DNA of 36,654 bases from Shewanella surugensis (GTDB taxonomy: Bacteria > Pseudomonadota > Gammaproteobacteria > Enterobacterales > Shewanellaceae). The position numbers and the translations under genes are program-made. The DNA lies in contig NZ_JAKIKS010000052.1 of assembly GCF_023284005.1 (NCBI RefSeq), positions 1 to 36,654 of the forward strand. Reading direction: 5' to 3'. This document shows, piece after piece, positions 14,712-22,266 of the stretch (the stretch's first letter is position 1; the number at the start of each line of letters is the position of its first letter). Below the pieces are notes generated by a model. That model ran no database searches. It had not been told where the DNA came from and saw only the letters and a list, made by a program, of their open reading frames with translations.

Positions 14712-17700
14712 TCAATATAGGGTTTCAGGAATACTGTAATCGCTTAACAAACGACTCGTGAACGGATTGGCCGTATCTTGAGTGTGCAAACGATAGGTCA
14801 CGTCCCCTTTATCGATAGAGAACTGATAATCGATGCTAGTACTGCTCGAACCAGTCATTCTTGCGGTATCCAGTAATCGGAAGAAAGCCCAAGGACCATC
14901 GTAAGCTAAGCTACGCGGCGATTGATTCGCCGCACTTGGCACCAGCGTCAACTTACTTTCCGCCGACTTTCTCAAGGTATTGGGCCAGACCAACTCAACA
15001 CTGCGCTGTGGACCGTGAGAATATTCGACATATTGGCCATCAATATTAATCACACTACGACGCTTATTCGGGCTCATTTGCAGTGCTTGCATGGTAAATT
15101 GCACATCCAAATTACCTTGGCGATTAAAGAAAGCGGTTTGTATTTTCTGCGCCTGTTTTAATGACTCCATCACCTCTTTACGAATCAGACCCGCGTTATC
15201 ATTACCCGACTCAGCTTGACTGAACTGCTCTAAGGTATTGATATTTTCTTCAATAAACATCTTCATTTGCTGCTCATAAAACACGTTGATCGTGCCCTCT
15301 GGGCCAAAGAAGTGTTCAAAGTCAGACAAAGAGACTTGTTTCGTCGTCTCAGTATTAAAAGGATAACGCGAGGCGAGTTTTTGCTGATATTCAAGGTAAA
15401 TATCATTGTGCCAACGGACTTCAAGATGTTTGATAGCACTTTGCAGCACCACCTTCCAACTTTCATTTGCCAGCTTCACCATGATGCTATCCATAGGCTT
15501 AGGCAAATTACTGGCAATGCGTTTTAACGCAAAAATAGGGTCTGCATCATTTAACGTCAGCCGTTCTTGCGCCGCTTGCAGAGCCGCTTTACCCACATCT
15601 GGCGCATCTTGAATCGCCTTTAAATAACCATGAAGTTGTGTCACTGACTCCATGACTTCTTCCATGTAATTAGGCTGCGCCCCTCCAACTTGACCTAACT
15701 GGTTTATCTTATTGAAATTGCTATCGATTAACGCGGCTATTTTATATTCAGACGAAGCCATTAAAGCCGTCTTGGCATTGTCATCATCGGGCAAATTAGG
15801 AAACAGCTCAGTATGTTCCGCCAACGTATTGAGTATACGGCTAATGGGTTCACTGCCCGAACTAATGGTGTCTAATACAAACACACCATGGTTAATGTCT
15901 CTAAAGGCTTTGATGTTAAATTGATTCAATGCCGAACGCCAAGTGCTGTTGTAATCATTAATATACTGATCGCGTATTTTGTTGCGTAAGACTTTTTTGT
16001 CTTCAACACTAAAGTCACTCGATTGTGATTGGCCTAACACCCAGCTATCGATTAATGCCAGCTCAGAAACAGAGTCTGACTTAGGAATAAAGTAGTCTTT
16101 GAATCCTAGTTTAGTCAGTAAACGTGGCACATTCAACTTCTCAAAACTGCCATTGGCGGCGCGATCGCTGAACACCAACTCAAAAGCCGGTCCCGTGGTC
16201 AACTTAAGATCGAGTGGCCCACCCAGCTCAGAAGAAGCCGTTTGTTTCAAGTTACGATACACTCTTTGCTCAATGGGCAAATGGCCTAACTCTTGTTGCG
16301 TTCGAGTAATTAACCCGTCATAAGGACTGACCGCATCAATGGCCTCCTCATTGCCCGCTTTGCGCATAGCTTCTAAATTGGTGTGTTTAAGGGCGTACTC
16401 AAGATGGGCCATCAATTGAGATTGCAGCACGCGATTACCTTCATAGGCTTGTTGCCATTGAGAGGCGAAGTAATCGGTGACAAACTTATCTTGGCGACCA
16501 CTTTGATCCACCATCATTCTAAACACTCGCAATAAAGACAGTTTTTCATCACTGGCTTTCGAGGCATTGAGCATATCCGTCGCGACTTGCTTAAGCAGTG
16601 CCGGAATATAACGGTATGCCAACAGGTTAAGATAAGTCTCCTCTACTTTCGGACCAATCACATGACCTTGATACAAGCCTAAATCTGAAATATAACGCGG
16701 TTTTTCATGGAAAAAACCAAACTCTAACGTAGCAGAGCGTATGGTATTGAGCGGCGGCACGATACTCTTTGCCACCTCATCGAAACTAAATTGATGGTAT
16801 TGCTCGTTAAAATTACTCACTTTATTAAGCACCGCATCCGCTTGTTTATTATTCAGTAAGTAATATCGATGCCAGCTTCCCACCAATAAAGCAGACGCGA
16901 TAGAACACGCCACAAAAGACAACACCATTAAACGGCGTTTTTGCTTCGCCACTTTAAAGTTATCCGATGCCAATCCTGCCTCGGGATAAATGATGCGTTT
17001 AAACAGCGGTTGAATAAAATAGGCAGTGGAGTTTTCACTTTTTTGAGCACTATTAATGGTTTCACTCAAGCCATATTTACGTGAAGCGCTATCCACATAA
17101 GCATTGGTCGGTATGCCTTCTTGGTAAACCGACGTAAAATACACCCCGCGCACCAAGGCTGATGTCGAAAATTGATCACTGGCCAGCGCTTCATTAAAGA
17201 AGTTACGTAACACGCCATGAGCACCAGCAATTTGACGCGAAAAACTATAAATGTCAGCACGCTCTTCAACATCACGACACTGTAATAACGCCCGAGGTAA
17301 GCAAGCATTCACTCGCTCGATAAAAACAGCAAAGTCAGTATCAAACTCATCTAGCCAACTGTCGAGGTTATCAACCGAGTTTAATGAAAAAGTAAACCCT
17401 AAAATTTCATCACGTTGACTTTGAGAATAATGACGGAAGAAAGGCTCAAACCCTTGCAACAAATCGAGTTTAGTCAATGAAATATACACAGGGAGACGCG
17501 TCGATAATGTTTCCATTAACTCTCGTAAACGGGTGCGGATCAGCTGGCCATAGGCTTTTCTATCCGACACTGAGGCACTGACTATATCTGCCACATCAAT
17601 CGCTAAAACCACCCCGTTTAACGGACGACGATTACGGGTTTTTTCTAACCATTGCACAAAATGCAGCCATAAACGACGCTCCATTTCACCACTGCCTTCG

Positions 17701-18296
17701 ACGCCAGTTTGCTTTTGCGTTAACAGCTCACCATCGGGATCAATCAGTACCGCATCACGGCCCACCCACCAATCGAACGAGAAGGGGTTTTTACTCTTAC
17801 GCCCAGAACTGCGTTTCGTCGAAGAAAACACAAATTGCTGACCAGAGCGATTAATGAGACTGGTTTTACCCGCATTTTCTAACCCCAGCACTAAAAACCA
17901 AGGTAAGGTATATAAATAATTGCGTTTATTTAAGCTTTGTTTCAGATGCGTCATGACTTCATTAAGCTCAACTTCTTGGCGCTCAACAATGGCTTTAATC
18001 GGATCTTCTTTTAATTGCTGCTCTTTGACTTCTTGCGCGGCGTAGGATTTAACCTTTCGCCATTGCAGCAAGCCCCATAAGGTAAAACAAGATAATGAAA
18101 AAATCGTACTAAAAAGCACGCGCGCCACAACGGAGGCAAGCGGCTTTTGCTCTTCAATCACCAGCCAAGGGCCCGCCCACCAAATAGCCACATTCACCAA
18201 CACAAAAATCACCGCCAATAAAATAGGCAACGCTGATTTCAATTCTGGTAAGATTTTTTTAAAAAAACCTTTAATTATAGACAACATATTACTCAT
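14712..18296 (-). CDS. tssM: TssM (VasK/IcmF), inner-membrane component of the T6SS envelope complex
   Basis: TssM spans the periplasm from TssL to the lipoprotein TssJ and forms the channel core. The length, 1194 residues, is usual. Two N-terminal membrane helices (about 23-42 and 55-77) frame a cytoplasmic side with a P-loop GLENAGKTS (about 138-146) in a GTPase-like domain. A third helix near residue 460 (MVLSFVACSIASALLVGSW) is followed by the large periplasmic domain. The Walker A motif is intact. It starts 9 bp after tssA. The first ATG (18296) lies only one base after AGGGA. The ATG three codons later (18287) has better spacing and may be the true start. Confidence 0.95.
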   Translation of the reverse strand: MSNMLSIIKGFFKKILPELKSALPILLAVIFVLVNVAIWWAGPWLVIEEQKPLASVVARVLFSTIFSLSCFTLWGLLQWRKVKSYAAQEVKEQQLKEDPIKAIVERQEVELNEVMTHLKQSLNKRNYLYTLPWFLVLGLENAGKTSLINRSGQQFVFSSTKRSSGRKSKNPFSFDWWVGRDAVLIDPDGELLTQKQTGVEGSGEMERRLWLHFVQWLEKTRNRRPLNGVVLAIDVADIVSASVSDRKAYGQLIRTRLRELMETLSTRLPVYISLTKLDLLQGFEPFFRHYSQSQRDEILGFTFSLNSVDNLDSWLDEFDTDFAVFIERVNACLPRALLQCRDVEERADIYSFSRQIAGAHGVLRNFFNEALASDQFSTSALVRGVYFTSVYQEGIPTNAYVDSASRKYGLSETINSAQKSENSTAYFIQPLFKRIIYPEAGLASDNFKVAKQKRRLMVLSFVACSIASALLVGSWHRYYLLNNKQADAVLNKVSNFNEQYHQFSFDEVAKSIVPPLNTIRSATLEFGFFHEKPRYISDLGLYQGHVIGPKVEETYLNLLAYRYIPALLKQVATDMLNASKASDEKLSLLRVFRMMVDQSGRQDKFVTDYFASQWQQAYEGNRVLQSQLMAHLEYALKHTNLEAMRKAGNEEAIDAVSPYDGLITRTQQELGHLPIEQRVYRNLKQTASSELGGPLDLKLTTGPAFELVFSDRAANGSFEKLNVPRLLTKLGFKDYFIPKSDSVSELALIDSWVLGQSQSSDFSVEDKKVLRNKIRDQYINDYNSTWRSALNQFNIKAFRDINHGVFVLDTISSGSEPISRILNTLAEHTELFPNLPDDDNAKTALMASSEYKIAALIDSNFNKINQLGQVGGAQPNYMEEVMESVTQLHGYLKAIQDAPDVGKAALQAAQERLTLNDADPIFALKRIASNLPKPMDSIMVKLANESWKVVLQSAIKHLEVRWHNDIYLEYQQKLASRYPFNTETTKQVSLSDFEHFFGPEGTINVFYEQQMKMFIEENINTLEQFSQAESGNDNAGLIRKEVMESLKQAQKIQTAFFNRQGNLDVQFTMQALQMSPNKRRSVINIDGQYVEYSHGPQRSVELVWPNTLRKSAESKLTLVPSAANQSPRSLAYDGPWAFFRLLDTARMTGSSSTSIDYQFSIDKGDVTYRLHTQDTANPFTSRLLSDYSIPETLY

Positions 18297-18305
18297 TCCC
18301 TGTGC

Positions 18306-19712
18306 TTAATTCACTGCTGTTATTTTGTGTAAATGCGACACCAGTGTCGGCTCCCAATCGGCTAGCGTGGTCTCCATGGCTTGCGTGTGTAACTGATTGT
18401 ATTCAATTTTTGCCATCACAGATAATTGATGGCTATCCATTAATTCAGCGCTGATCAAGCGTAAATAAAACTGCTCTCTTGGCTCTTTGGTATGACTCAT
18501 GCCATCATTTAACATGGCTAATGCCACTGACAAGCCTCCTTGCTCGGCCAGCTCTAATGTTTCCTTGCGTTTTTGATCCCAGCTCGTCACCACTTCACCG
18601 CCCGACATCCCTCCTCCAGCACCTTCTAACCATTGGCGAGTATCAGGACTCACAAAAGGCACCGCGCCTTTAAAAGACATATCCATCAAGCCTGGAATAC
18701 GATTTAAAAAAGAATACGTTTCTTCTCGAATGGCATTCGCCCACTCTGGATGCCCCAATGATTGGGCTATTTGCGCACTTAAATAATGGCCGTCAAACCA
18801 AAAAGGGCTCAAGGTTAAGCTTTGCTCAACCCTTCTCAGCAGCGCCATATCCGCCCCTTTACTCAGCAAACAGTGATATTCATTGACCCTATCGACCGCT
18901 ACTGGCATTAAACGCGTTTCACCCGTCGCGATCCGCTCTGGCGCACTAATAATTGAAAACCACACGGCAAAACGTCTAAGACGCAAACTCAGCTCAGTAC
19001 CGAGTGCAAACTCCCCCATAAAATCAGCCACTTTAAATAATGTCTGTTTGGTCGCCTTATCATTACTCGAATCAATATTTAAACTTGCCGGCGTGAGACT
19101 ACTGCTTGTTGCCTGCACCGTACTGTGTGCTTGCTCACTGAGCTCAGTAACCTGTTTTCGCTTGGCCTCACCGCTTAATCGGCGCTTTAATGTAGCGTCG
19201 AGTGTGGTTAACTCATCGAGTGGCAATTCATAGCTTTTAGCAAGCGTCATTAACGCCGCGATGGCTTCCGTTAACGCTTGTTTTTCATCTTGGCTGCAAA
19301 ACTCAGTATCAAGGCTATCAGCAGCCTTCACCATACGTTGCATCATTTGAGTGAAAAATCGACGTCGCGGTAGTACGCCTCGATTTCCCGGTGCAGGAAA
19401 ACACACCTCCCAAAAGGCTTGCATAAAACCATGTAAAATGAGCAAAGAAAGCACAAACCGCTCAACACTCAGTTTATGCTGTAGACATTGCAATAAATAG
19501 GTCACCAACTTGAGATCTTTCGACTTGGTTTCAAGCAGGGTAATAATGCCGGTTTCCACTTCACGCCACTGAATGTCACCGTGAGATAAAGAGCCCACTT
19601 TAATCATTTGTGACTCAATAAAGTCAAACAGAGGATCATCGAATAACCGTTCACCGACAGGATTGTCTTTACTGATAGGCGCGGTGACCTGTATCAGATA
19701 TTCTTTAGACAT
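18306..19712 (-). CDS. tssA: TssA (VasJ), sheath assembly/cap protein
   Basis: TssA initiates and caps the growing tail. 468 residues: an ImpA_N domain (about 14-130, containing DNPVGERLFDDPLFDFIE and EVCFPAPGNRGVLPRRRFF), a variable linker near 190-230 and a C-terminal VasJ-type helical domain. The first 19 codons and the ribosome binding site are the template of the tandem array upstream. The start at ATG 19712 follows AGGGAGG and overlaps the last mini-gene by 19 nt. Translation may therefore be coupled to, or hindered by, ribosomes finishing that mini-gene. Confidence 0.93.
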   Translation of the reverse strand: MSKEYLIQVTAPISKDNPVGERLFDDPLFDFIESQMIKVGSLSHGDIQWREVETGIITLLETKSKDLKLVTYLLQCLQHKLSVERFVLSLLILHGFMQAFWEVCFPAPGNRGVLPRRRFFTQMMQRMVKAADSLDTEFCSQDEKQALTEAIAALMTLAKSYELPLDELTTLDATLKRRLSGEAKRKQVTELSEQAHSTVQATSSSLTPASLNIDSSNDKATKQTLFKVADFMGEFALGTELSLRLRRFAVWFSIISAPERIATGETRLMPVAVDRVNEYHCLLSKGADMALLRRVEQSLTLSPFWFDGHYLSAQIAQSLGHPEWANAIREETYSFLNRIPGLMDMSFKGAVPFVSPDTRQWLEGAGGGMSGGEVVTSWDQKRKETLELAEQGGLSVALAMLNDGMSHTKEPREQFYLRLISAELMDSHQLSVMAKIEYNQLHTQAMETTLADWEPTLVSHLHKITAVN

Positions 19713-19804
19713 AAATAAACAACCCTCCCTGTCGCTATAGACATCGCCACATAATGACCTTTACTAATCGATACGATAATGTGGGTTAAATATCCTTTAG
19801 ACAT
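19694..19804 (-). CDS. 36-codon mini-gene 3, tssA start duplicate
   Basis: ATG at 19804 with AAGGAG upstream; TGA at 19694-19696. It starts MSKGYLTHIIVSISKGHYVA, a degenerate echo of the tssA start, and ends LCLKNI in a frame different from tssA. Its last 19 nt overlap the tssA start. Whether the peptide has any role is unknown; it may exist only for translational coupling. Confidence 0.4.
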   Translation of the reverse strand: MSKGYLTHIIVSISKGHYVAMSIATGRVVYLCLKNI

Positions 19805-19896
19805 AAACAACGCTCCTTGTCTGTCGCTATAGACATCGCCATATAATGACTTTTACTGATAAGTGTGATGATCGATATTAGATATTGTTTAAACAT
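19786..19896 (-). CDS. 36-codon mini-gene 2, tssA start duplicate
   Basis: ATG at 19896 with AGGAGGGAGGG upstream; TAA at 19786-19788. It starts MFKQYLISIITLISKSHYMA and ends LCLKDI. It has exactly the same length (111 nt) and the same 19-nt overlap with the next start as its neighbours. Confidence 0.4.
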   Translation of the reverse strand: MFKQYLISIITLISKSHYMAMSIATDKERCLCLKDI

Positions 19897-19988
19897 AAAC
19901 CCTCCCTCCTACCAGCTACACTTGTCATCATCACAGGCTTCTCTTTACTGATGGGTATGATGATTTGAATGAGATATTCTTTAGACAT
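19878..19988 (-). CDS. 36-codon mini-gene 1, tssA start duplicate
   Basis: ATG at 19988; its ribosome binding site GGAGGGA begins at the last base of the vasI stop codon, so it may be coupled to vasI. It starts MSKEYLIQIIIPISKEKP, the copy closest to the tssA start (MSKEYLIQVTAPISKDNP). It ends LCLNNI at TAA 19878-19880, 19 nt into mini-gene 2. Confidence 0.4.
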   Translation of the reverse strand: MSKEYLIQIIIPISKEKPVMMTSVAGRREGLCLNNI

Positions 19989-19999
19989 TAAAATCCCTC

Positions 20000-20665
20000 C
20001 TACCAGCTACATTCGCGGCGCAAGGCCTTTAATGATGTTTGTAATTGATGGGTGTCAAACTGCAAGCCATCAATCCACTTATGCTCGGAGCCCAGCACAA
20101 ATTCTTTGCCCGATAGCATGGCTTTCATGGCGACAATGGCTTGTAACCCGCGTCCCGTTCGCAAAATATAACCTGAATTATCGACAATCCAGTCTTGGCT
20201 CGACTCGCCTAACGCTGTGTTTATGCTGATGGGTGCGCTGCGAATATTGATCGGATCGGCAAAAATCAGCTCGACTCGGCTGATATTATCGATGCAACTC
20301 AGCATCATGATAGGCCGAGGAGGTATTGCCCCAATCGCCTGCGCCGTCGCCCAAATATTCGGATGATTATCAAGCGCTTTCTTAAATGCATTATTCAGTA
20401 AAAAACCACGCTGACTCTGACGCATCGCTTCATTGTCAAAGGCTCTTTTCCACTGCTTAGGATGGGGATCGCTCACCTCGACAATGACGTCACCTTGAGG
20501 GATGTTGGGCGTCACAAAAACGGTATCGAAACAGAATAAACGCTCGAGTTTACTGCCTACCTGTCGACACTTAAGCGCATCTTCTAAGAGTGTTCCCTCT
20601 GCATAAACTAAAAACGCAGGACAAAACAACAAGGCCAGTAGCATTCCTTTGAGCTGTGCCATCAT
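20000..20665 (-). CDS. vasI: VasI/TagO-type T6SS-associated periplasmic protein
   Basis: 221 residues, between vasH and tssA as in V. cholerae. A signal peptide (MMAQLKGMLLALLFCPAFLV, cleavage near AYA-like VYA/EG) is followed by a Cys-containing domain (LEDALKCRQVGSKLERLFCFD, a pattern shared with small periplasmic T6SS proteins) and a C-terminal beta-rich part ending RRECSW. ATG at 20665 shares a base with the vasH stop (TAATG) and follows GGAG, so translation is coupled. Its function is not well established in the family. Confidence 0.85.
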   Translation of the reverse strand: MMAQLKGMLLALLFCPAFLVYAEGTLLEDALKCRQVGSKLERLFCFDTVFVTPNIPQGDVIVEVSDPHPKQWKRAFDNEAMRQSQRGFLLNNAFKKALDNHPNIWATAQAIGAIPPRPIMMLSCIDNISRVELIFADPINIRSAPISINTALGESSQDWIVDNSGYILRTGRGLQAIVAMKAMLSGKEFVLGSEHKWIDGLQFDTHQLQTSLKALRRECSW

Positions 20666-22266
20666 TAACTTATCTCCAATTTTATACATTTATGTGCCAA
20701 TGTCCTTTTGGGCAAACCTAAACTATCCGCCGCGCGACCCCGATCACCAGAAAAAGCGATCAATCGAGCCTCAATAACGGCCCGTTCAAATTGTGAAACG
20801 GCTTCTTTTAAATCATCAATTTCATCGAAGTGACTCATTAATGATGCTGAAATCCCACTCGAAACAGACTCAACTTCGGCATTTAACTGGCGTTTAAAAG
20901 CCATGTTTTCTGACTCGATATCCAATGTCGGTAAGGCGCCCAGATCAATTTCTTGACCATCTAAGGTCAATGCACAGGCATATTCCACGATGTTACGCAA
21001 TTCTCTAACATTACCAGGATAATCATGCCGCAATAATCTATCCAACGCAGAAAAACGAATGCCGGGGACATGCCGCTCTTGGCTAGCATTAAAACGATGA
21101 ATAAAATGTGTTACTAATTCAGGTAAATCACTTGCCCTATCTTTTAACGCCGGAATACTGATCGGAAATTGGCATAAACGATAAAATAAATCTTGCCTAA
21201 ACTCACCCGTACGTGACTTATGCTTAAGATCCACATGTGACGCCACAATGAGTCTAAAATTCGATTGCGTTTCTTTAGCTGCCCCTAATGCCCTAAACTG
21301 ACGGCTCTCGAGAACTCTTAATAATTTAGTTTGTAATAACAGTGGCATATCGCCTATTTCATCCAGAAATAGACTGCCGCCGTCCGCTGCCGCAATCAGC
21401 CCTTTTTTCGCACTGTCGGCCCCCGAAAAAGCCCCTTTTTCATAGCCAAAAAGCTCAGATTCAAGCAAGTTATCGGGAATAGCCGCGCAATTAATCGCAA
21501 TGAAGGGTTGGTCTTTGCGTTTAGAATAATCATGAACACCTTGGGCCACGAGCTCTTTACCCGTGCCGGTTTGACCTTGGATCATCACCGCCAGCTCAGA
21601 TTGACCCACACGGATAATATCTTTACGCAAACTTTGCATTAACTCACTGCATCCCACCAGCGTATGACTTAACTGCTCAGCCTGCTCTTTATCGAACTTA
21701 TCTTTACGAATTAATACGATAGAATCCGATAACAAGCTCTGCTCTCTATCTTGAGTGCGAATAGACTCCAGCAACTGCCAATGACGCGTAAACACCGCGA
21801 CAAAACTCTGCCAATCTTGACGCATGACTAACGTCATCGCCATACTCTCTGGCAAAGCCAAAACTAAGATCCCTAAAATGGCCCCTTTATCATTGTTCAA
21901 TGGATAAATGACTAAATGCTGATCTTTTTTCATATTCAGCGTTAAGGCCATAAAACCACTATGGCCTTGCCAATAGAGCAAAGTATCATGATCGAGGATC
22001 ATGGTTTTTTGCGATTGCAGCGCATGGGAAAACGGATGCTCAAAATCATCCACCGCCCATTTCACTCCACTTGCAATGGATTGAGAAAAGGCCGGCTGCG
22101 TCGCGACCACGTCTAACTCTCGCCCATCAATCGTCGGCAAGAGCAAAAAAGGCATCTCGAGTGGCAGCTCAACCGCTAAGCCATCTAAAAATTCAGCGAT
22201 CAAGGGCTTCACTTGACTACAACCTAAGAGCACCGATGCTCGATGTAACCATTGCTGGGATTGCAC
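20665..22266 (-). CDS. vasH: VasH, sigma-54-dependent transcriptional activator of T6SS genes
   Basis: A bacterial enhancer-binding protein that remodels sigma-54 RNA polymerase at hcp/vgrG promoters. 533 residues: an N-terminal GAF-like sensory region (about 1-180), an AAA+ domain with Walker A GQTGTGKE (231-238), sigma-54 contact loop GAFSGA (278-283), Walker B GGSLFLDEIG (296-305) and arginine-finger region FRQDLFYRL, and a Fis-type helix-turn-helix at the C-terminus (RGRAADSLGLPKRTLAHKCI). The contact loop has Ser where the consensus GAFTGA has Thr. It starts at GTG 22266, sharing one base with the clpV stop (TAGTG). Confidence 0.93.
   Translation of the reverse strand: MQSQQWLHRASVLLGCSQVKPLIAEFLDGLAVELPLEMPFLLLPTIDGRELDVVATQPAFSQSIASGVKWAVDDFEHPFSHALQSQKTMILDHDTLLYWQGHSGFMALTLNMKKDQHLVIYPLNNDKGAILGILVLALPESMAMTLVMRQDWQSFVAVFTRHWQLLESIRTQDREQSLLSDSIVLIRKDKFDKEQAEQLSHTLVGCSELMQSLRKDIIRVGQSELAVMIQGQTGTGKELVAQGVHDYSKRKDQPFIAINCAAIPDNLLESELFGYEKGAFSGADSAKKGLIAAADGGSLFLDEIGDMPLLLQTKLLRVLESRQFRALGAAKETQSNFRLIVASHVDLKHKSRTGEFRQDLFYRLCQFPISIPALKDRASDLPELVTHFIHRFNASQERHVPGIRFSALDRLLRHDYPGNVRELRNIVEYACALTLDGQEIDLGALPTLDIESENMAFKRQLNAEVESVSSGISASLMSHFDEIDDLKEAVSQFERAVIEARLIAFSGDRGRAADSLGLPKRTLAHKCIKLEIS

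Larger units (their letters stand above)
19656..20010 (-). repeat. 92-bp tandem repeats of the tssA translation start region
   Basis: Start codons lie at 19988, 19896, 19804 and 19712 (tssA), exactly 92 bp apart. Each is preceded by a purine-rich Shine-Dalgarno sequence. The repeated part covers the ribosome binding site and about 19 codons of tssA. The middle two copies share long identical blocks (around 19733-19756 and 19824-19848). The first copy shares GTAGCTGGTAGGAGGGA with the vasI 3' end, which indicates that the duplication began at the vasI-tssA junction. Confidence 0.9.

Noticed and set aside
15267..15527. Several 60-90 codon plus-strand frames inside tssM
   Set aside because: They are shadows of a long conserved gene, without start signals.
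19656..20010. 92-bp array considered as an assembly duplication or a terminator series
   Set aside because: The copies differ at many positions, so it is not a misassembly. There are no stem-U structures, and the shared elements are start codons and ribosome binding sites.
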